A stretch of DNA of 9,401 nt. Origin: an uncultured Clostridia bacterium (GTDB lineage: Bacteria; Bacillota; Clostridia; TANB77; CAG-508). Position 1 is the stretch's first letter. Each line of letters starts with the position of its first letter. Made by a program: the position numbers and the translations under genes. Below the pieces are notes generated by a model that worked only from the letters and a program-made list of their open reading frames with translations, had not been told where the DNA came from and made no database searches. Location of the stretch: positions 1 through 9,401 of the forward strand of contig CANRPQ010000048.1 of assembly GCA_947632525.1 (NCBI GenBank), written 5' to 3'. Below are positions 6,562-9,401 of the stretch, one piece after another.

Positions 6562-7269
6562 TTATTTTATCTTTATTAAATCAAAATTTAGATAATCACT
6601 ACTTACTAATTTAAATTTAATATTCTGATATTCTCCTTCTACAGCATCATTACATGATTTTCCATGAAGGTGACCATAGTAACATTTTTTTATATTATAT
6701 TGTTTCATAATTGTTATAAAATCTAAAAATTCATAGTTTTGTATACTGCTTTTTGTAATTGGGGGATAATGCATAAATATTATAATTTCTTTATCTGAGC
6801 CATATTTTTTTATTCCGTCTTCTATCGATAATTTTAATCTTATGCTTTCTCTATTAATCATTTTACTGCTATTTTCAGTTTCTAATAAATTCCAACCTCT
6901 AGTTCCTGTTAATATTTTATTCTCTACTAAATAGCTGTTATTGTATATAAAATCTATATTTTTAAAATTGTTTTCCTGTAAATATTTTCTCATACTGGTT
7001 ATTGTAGTCCACCAATAATCATGGTTTCCTTTTAATAATAGTTTCGTCCCTGGTAAAGAATTTAGATATAGAAAATCTTGATATGTATTTTCTAAATTTA
7101 TTGACCATGAAAAATCTCCTGGCAATACAACTGTATCTTCTGGCTTAACTTTTGATATCCAATTATTTTTTATTTTTTCTGCGTGTCCTTCCCAGTTTTC
7201 ACCAAAGATATCCATTGGTTTGTTTTCTTCAAATGAAAGATGCAAATCAGCTATTGTATATATTGCCAT
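6562..7269 (-). CDS. Calcineurin-like metallophosphoesterase
   Basis: This cytoplasmic phosphoesterase has 235 residues and the full set of two-metal ligands: Asp8 and His10 (DLH), Asp52 (GDFSW), Asn82 with His83 and Asp84 (GNHDYWW), His167 (HYPP), and His200 with His202 (YGHLHG). The family hydrolyses phosphomono- or diesters using Mn or Fe. The physiological substrate cannot be told from sequence. The ATG follows AAGGAG at a good distance and begins 25 bases after the tsaD stop, so it is the last gene of an apparent M50-tsaD-phosphoesterase operon. It lacks a signal peptide. It is complete, and a stand-alone metallophosphoesterase of this length is common in Clostridia. Confidence 0.93.
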   Translation of the reverse strand: MAIYTIADLHLSFEENKPMDIFGENWEGHAEKIKNNWISKVKPEDTVVLPGDFSWSINLENTYQDFLYLNSLPGTKLLLKGNHDYWWTTITSMRKYLQENNFKNIDFIYNNSYLVENKILTGTRGWNLLETENSSKMINRESIRLKLSIEDGIKKYGSDKEIIIFMHYPPITKSSIQNYEFLDFITIMKQYNIKKCYYGHLHGKSCNDAVEGEYQNIKFKLVSSDYLNFDLIKIK

Positions 7270-7294
7270 TGATTACTCCTTTTATATTTTTGTA

Positions 7295-8285
7295 TTAAAG
7301 TGATAAGTTTGGTATAGCATTTAAAGTTAAATCTGCTATATTTTTGTTTAAATATTGATAGTATCCAGCTGAAGCTATCATAGCTGCATTGTCTGTACAA
7401 AGGATTGGCTCCGGATAATATATTTTGTATCCTTGATTTTGTAGTTTTAAAAATTCTTCCCTTATGTATGAATTTGCAGATACTCCACCTGCTAAAGCGA
7501 TTTTTTTGATGTTAAGTTTTTTAGCAGCTTTTAATGTATTTTCTATTAGTTCTTCTGTTATAACCTTTTCGAAGCTAGCACATAAGTCTGCTTTGTTTAT
7601 ATCTGGTGTTTTATGGTGTATATTAATTACTGCAGTTTTTATTCCACTAAAACTAAAGTCTAAATTATCAAAATGTGTTTTTGGTAATTCTATTATTGAT
7701 TTTCCTTCTTTTGCAAGCTTGTCTACTTTTGGTCCACCTGGATATCCAAGTCCGTATTACTCTTGCCACCTTATCAAACGCTTCACCTACAGCATCATCT
7801 CTGGTTTTTCCTAATATTTCAAATTCTGTATAACTTTTTATATGTACTAAATGAGTATGTCCACCTGAAATAATTAAGCATAAGAATGGTGGTTCTAATT
7901 CTTTATTACTAATGTAGTTTGCTGCAATATGTCCATGAATATGATTTGTTGGTATTAGTGGTTTGTTTAAAGAATAGCTTAATGCTTTAGCATAAGATAC
8001 CCCTACTAATAGTGCTCCAACTAAACCCGGACCATAAGTGCAGGAAATTGCATCAATTTTATTCATTTCTATTTTAGCTTCTTGCAAGGATTGTTGTACA
8101 ACATTTGAAATAGCTTCTATATGGTTTCTAGATGCTATTTCTGGTACAACTCCTCCAAATTGTTCATGTATTTTAATTTGTGAATTGATAACATTTGAAA
8201 GAACCTCTCTTCCATTTTTTACGATGGAGCTAGAGGTTTCATCACAACTTGATTCAATTCCTAAAATGTATATATCTTCTTTCAT
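7295..8285 (-). CDS. tsaD: tRNA t6A threonylcarbamoyltransferase TsaD, frameshifted
   Basis: TsaD transfers the threonylcarbamoyl group to A37 of ANN-decoding tRNAs, working with TsaB and TsaE. The gene is split by one extra base. Codons 1-177 run from 8285 to 7755 and contain the ESSCDET start, the metal-binding HIHGH (His115, His119), SGGH (140-143) and EAFDKVARVI. If base 7754 is skipped, 152 further codons continue to a stop at 7295-7297 without interruption. They contain GLGYPGGP, FSFSGIKTA, GGVSAN and the metal-binding Asp of CTDNAAM. The restored protein has 329 residues, near the usual 335-345. Read literally, translation ends at 7668 after 205 residues. TsaD is essential in many bacteria, so a sequencing or assembly error is the simplest explanation. 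A real pseudogene or ribosomal frameshift is possible. An AAGGA site precedes the ATG, 31 bases after the M50 gene. Confidence 0.93.
7754..7754 (-). other. Single-base insertion site in tsaD
   Basis: On the minus strand the sequence reads GTA ATA C GGA CTT GGA. The family expects V-I-G-L-G-Y-P-G-G-P here, so the C is surplus. It is not in a homopolymer run. In the uncorrected frame the next codon is CGG, rare in DNA this AT-rich. Confidence 0.85.
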
Positions 8286-8316
8286 TTATATTTTCCTTTT
8301 TATTTTTAGTTCTATA

Positions 8317-9045
8317 TTATCTAAATAGTCCAAATATTCCACCTACTAATCCATTAATTCCTGTAGTTATTCCACTAATTATTGGAGAAATAATCATGCT
8401 TGAAATTGGTGTTATCCAGATAATTAAAAATATAATATAGAATAATTGTGTATGTTCTTCAAACCACCTTTTTGCATTGTATGATAAAAATGCCATTAGT
8501 ACTTTTGAGCCATCAAGTGGTGGTAATGGTATCAAATTAAATACTCCTAATCCTATATTAACTAATACTGCATATTGTAGTATTGTCATAATTATAATAC
8601 CTATTTGTGTAGTATAGGCAAAACTTGTTGCAAATGTTCCTATTGCATAAAATATTATTGCAATAACAAGTGCTAATATAAAGTTCATTAGAGGTCCTGC
8701 TAATGATACTATTGCTTCTCCAGCTTTTGTAGATATTTTTCTAGAGAAGTTATTTGGATTAATTTCTACTGGTTTTCCCCAACCAATATGTGCAAATATT
8801 AGCATAATTACTCCAATTGGGTCTAGATGACTTAAAGGGTTTAAATTAAGTCTACCTTGCAATCTTGGAGTATCATCTCCTAATTTATCTGCTGCGAAAG
8901 CATGTGCATATTCGTGGAATGTAATTGCAATTAAAACCCCTGGTATTGTTAGCAGAAGTCCTAATAAATCAAATCCTCCGCTCATTAGATTTATTATAAC
9001 AATAACTGCTAAAAAGATGTATAAATATCTATTATCAAAATACAT
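8317..9045 (-). CDS. Site-2 protease family (M50) membrane metalloprotease
   Basis: This 242-residue integral membrane protein is a compact M50 zinc protease. Its catalytic HEYAH (His44, Glu45, His48) lies in a hydrophobic segment. The distal zinc ligand Asp178 sits in NLIPLPPLDG (170-179). AxxSLAGPLMN at 111-121 is also typical of the family. Several further hydrophobic segments (about 7-40, 113-135, 147-167, 200-225) suggest four to six membrane spans. There is no PDZ domain, so it belongs to the short YwhC-like group rather than RseP or RasP. Such enzymes cut substrates within the membrane; no substrate can be named. The ATG follows a strong AGAAAGGTG site. The gene appears to begin the operon with tsaD and the phosphoesterase. 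It is complete. Confidence 0.93.
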   Translation of the reverse strand: MYFDNRYLYIFLAVIVIINLMSGGFDLLGLLLTIPGVLIAITFHEYAHAFAADKLGDDTPRLQGRLNLNPLSHLDPIGVIMLIFAHIGWGKPVEINPNNFSRKISTKAGEAIVSLAGPLMNFILALVIAIIFYAIGTFATSFAYTTQIGIIIMTILQYAVLVNIGLGVFNLIPLPPLDGSKVLMAFLSYNAKRWFEEHTQLFYIIFLIIWITPISSMIISPIISGITTGINGLVGGIFGLFR

Positions 9046-9110
9046 GTATTAATCACCTTTCTCTTTTATAAAGTTCAATTATATGAATTTTAAGTTTTAA
9101 ATAGAACACT

Positions 9111-9139
9111 ATTATATAATATGATTCGTAATTTGCTAA
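9111..9139 (-). promoter_or_regulatory. Candidate promoter of the M50-tsaD-phosphoesterase operon
   Basis: On the minus strand TTAGCA (9134-9139) is followed after 17 bases by a perfect TATAAT (9111-9116), about 65 bases before the M50 start codon. The -35 matches consensus at four of six positions. The spacing is ideal, and the location after the previous gene has ended is what an operon promoter needs. Confidence 0.45.
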
Positions 9140-9234
9140 GTTTGGTTTTACAACTACTGGTCAGAGCATTTCCTCGACTTTCAAAAATGCTATTTTAATG
9201 CTACGCGATTGAATTTATTAAAACTTATTAACAC
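9140..9234 (-). other. Intergenic segment with inverted repeats, unassigned
   Basis: This gap after the Fic-like gene is visibly richer in G and C than its surroundings. It contains AGCATTT (9165-9171) and AAATGCT (9185-9191), a perfect 7-bp stem with a 13-base loop. A second AATGCTA at 9197-9203 could replace the second arm. No T run follows in either direction, so it is not a standard intrinsic terminator. No open frame of useful length is present. It could be a factor-dependent 3' end, a small RNA, or the scar of a mobile element. Confidence 0.35.
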
Positions 9235-9401
9235 TTAGTTAGATAGTTTAAGTTCTGCATTATCTAATTTATTATTTTTATTAAATAGCAAATTTTCAAA
9301 AAACATTATTAAATATTTGTTATCTTCTTCAATTCCTTTTGAAATGTTGCTATAATTTGCTCTAACCAAAGCATTTCTAAAATACAATGAATTATCTTTG
9401 A
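9235..9401 (-). CDS. C-terminal fragment of a Fic-family-like protein (partial)
   Basis: The gene runs in from beyond the right edge. Only its last 54 codons are here (9399 down to the stop at 9235-9237). The visible tail contains YFRNALVRANY, then KYLIMFFENLL, then a short Asn/Lys-rich end. I recognise this pattern as the extreme C-terminus common in bacterial Fic-domain proteins, which usually transfer AMP to target proteins. The catalytic HPFxxGNGR loop would lie upstream and cannot be seen. The identification rests on the tail alone. It is probably a separate transcription unit from the M50 operon. Confidence 0.6.
   Translation of the reverse strand, partial: KDNSLYFRNALVRANYSNISKGIEEDNKYLIMFFENLLFNKNNKLDNAELKLSN

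Noticed and set aside
7464..7814. Plus-strand open frame of 116 codons over tsaD
   Set aside because: It is antisense to the conserved second half of tsaD and has no recognisable protein features.
9150..9185. Hammerhead-like ribozyme, suggested by CTGA and GAAA motifs
   Set aside because: The required CTGATGA core and three-stem arrangement are absent.

Overview
The window is a strongly AT-rich stretch of what looks like a low-GC Gram-positive (Clostridia-like, probably anaerobic) chromosome. The evidence is the tig-clpP-clpX order, GGAG/AAAGG-type ribosome binding sites, the codon bias, and the closest recognisable style of each protein. Species cannot be named from this. Every supported gene is on the minus strand, so transcription runs from high to low coordinates.

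Reading in the direction of transcription: (1) 9235-9401 holds the C-terminal tail of a Fic-family-like protein. (2) A 189-bp intergenic stretch follows, with an unexplained structured segment and a good promoter candidate. (3) An apparent housekeeping operon comes next: a site-2 (M50) membrane metalloprotease (8317-9045), tsaD (7295-8285) and a metallophosphoesterase (6562-7269). tsaD is needed for the t6A modification of tRNA, and here it is broken by a one-base insertion at 7754. (4) An accessory two-gene module follows: a 94-aa helical protein (6141-6425) and a large repeat protein (3537-6101). The large protein has 16 near-perfect 32-residue helical repeats and a C-terminal region that resembles sigma-factor regions 2 and 4. 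(5) The proteostasis operon tig (2123-3409), clpP (1438-2043), clpX (98-1423) has its own promoter at 3448-3475. A candidate promoter at 40-68 may serve the next gene beyond the left edge.

The accessory module is the most interesting part. It is bracketed by two exact 26-bp direct repeats (3510-3535 and 6483-6508), so it looks like a cassette set between two conserved operons without separating tig from its promoter. Inside the repeat array the scaffold is almost invariant. Residues 10, 13 and 17 of each unit vary and would lie on one helix face, the pattern expected of a modular ligand-reading solenoid (compare PPR, mTERF and TALE proteins). With a sigma-like C-terminus, the protein is a candidate for an undescribed nucleic-acid-directed regulator. 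This function is inference; the repeat structure, the variable positions and the flanking repeats are visible in the sequence.

The housekeeping genes work in two known processes: tRNA modification and membrane proteolysis on the right, and ribosome-associated folding plus ATP-dependent protein degradation on the left.
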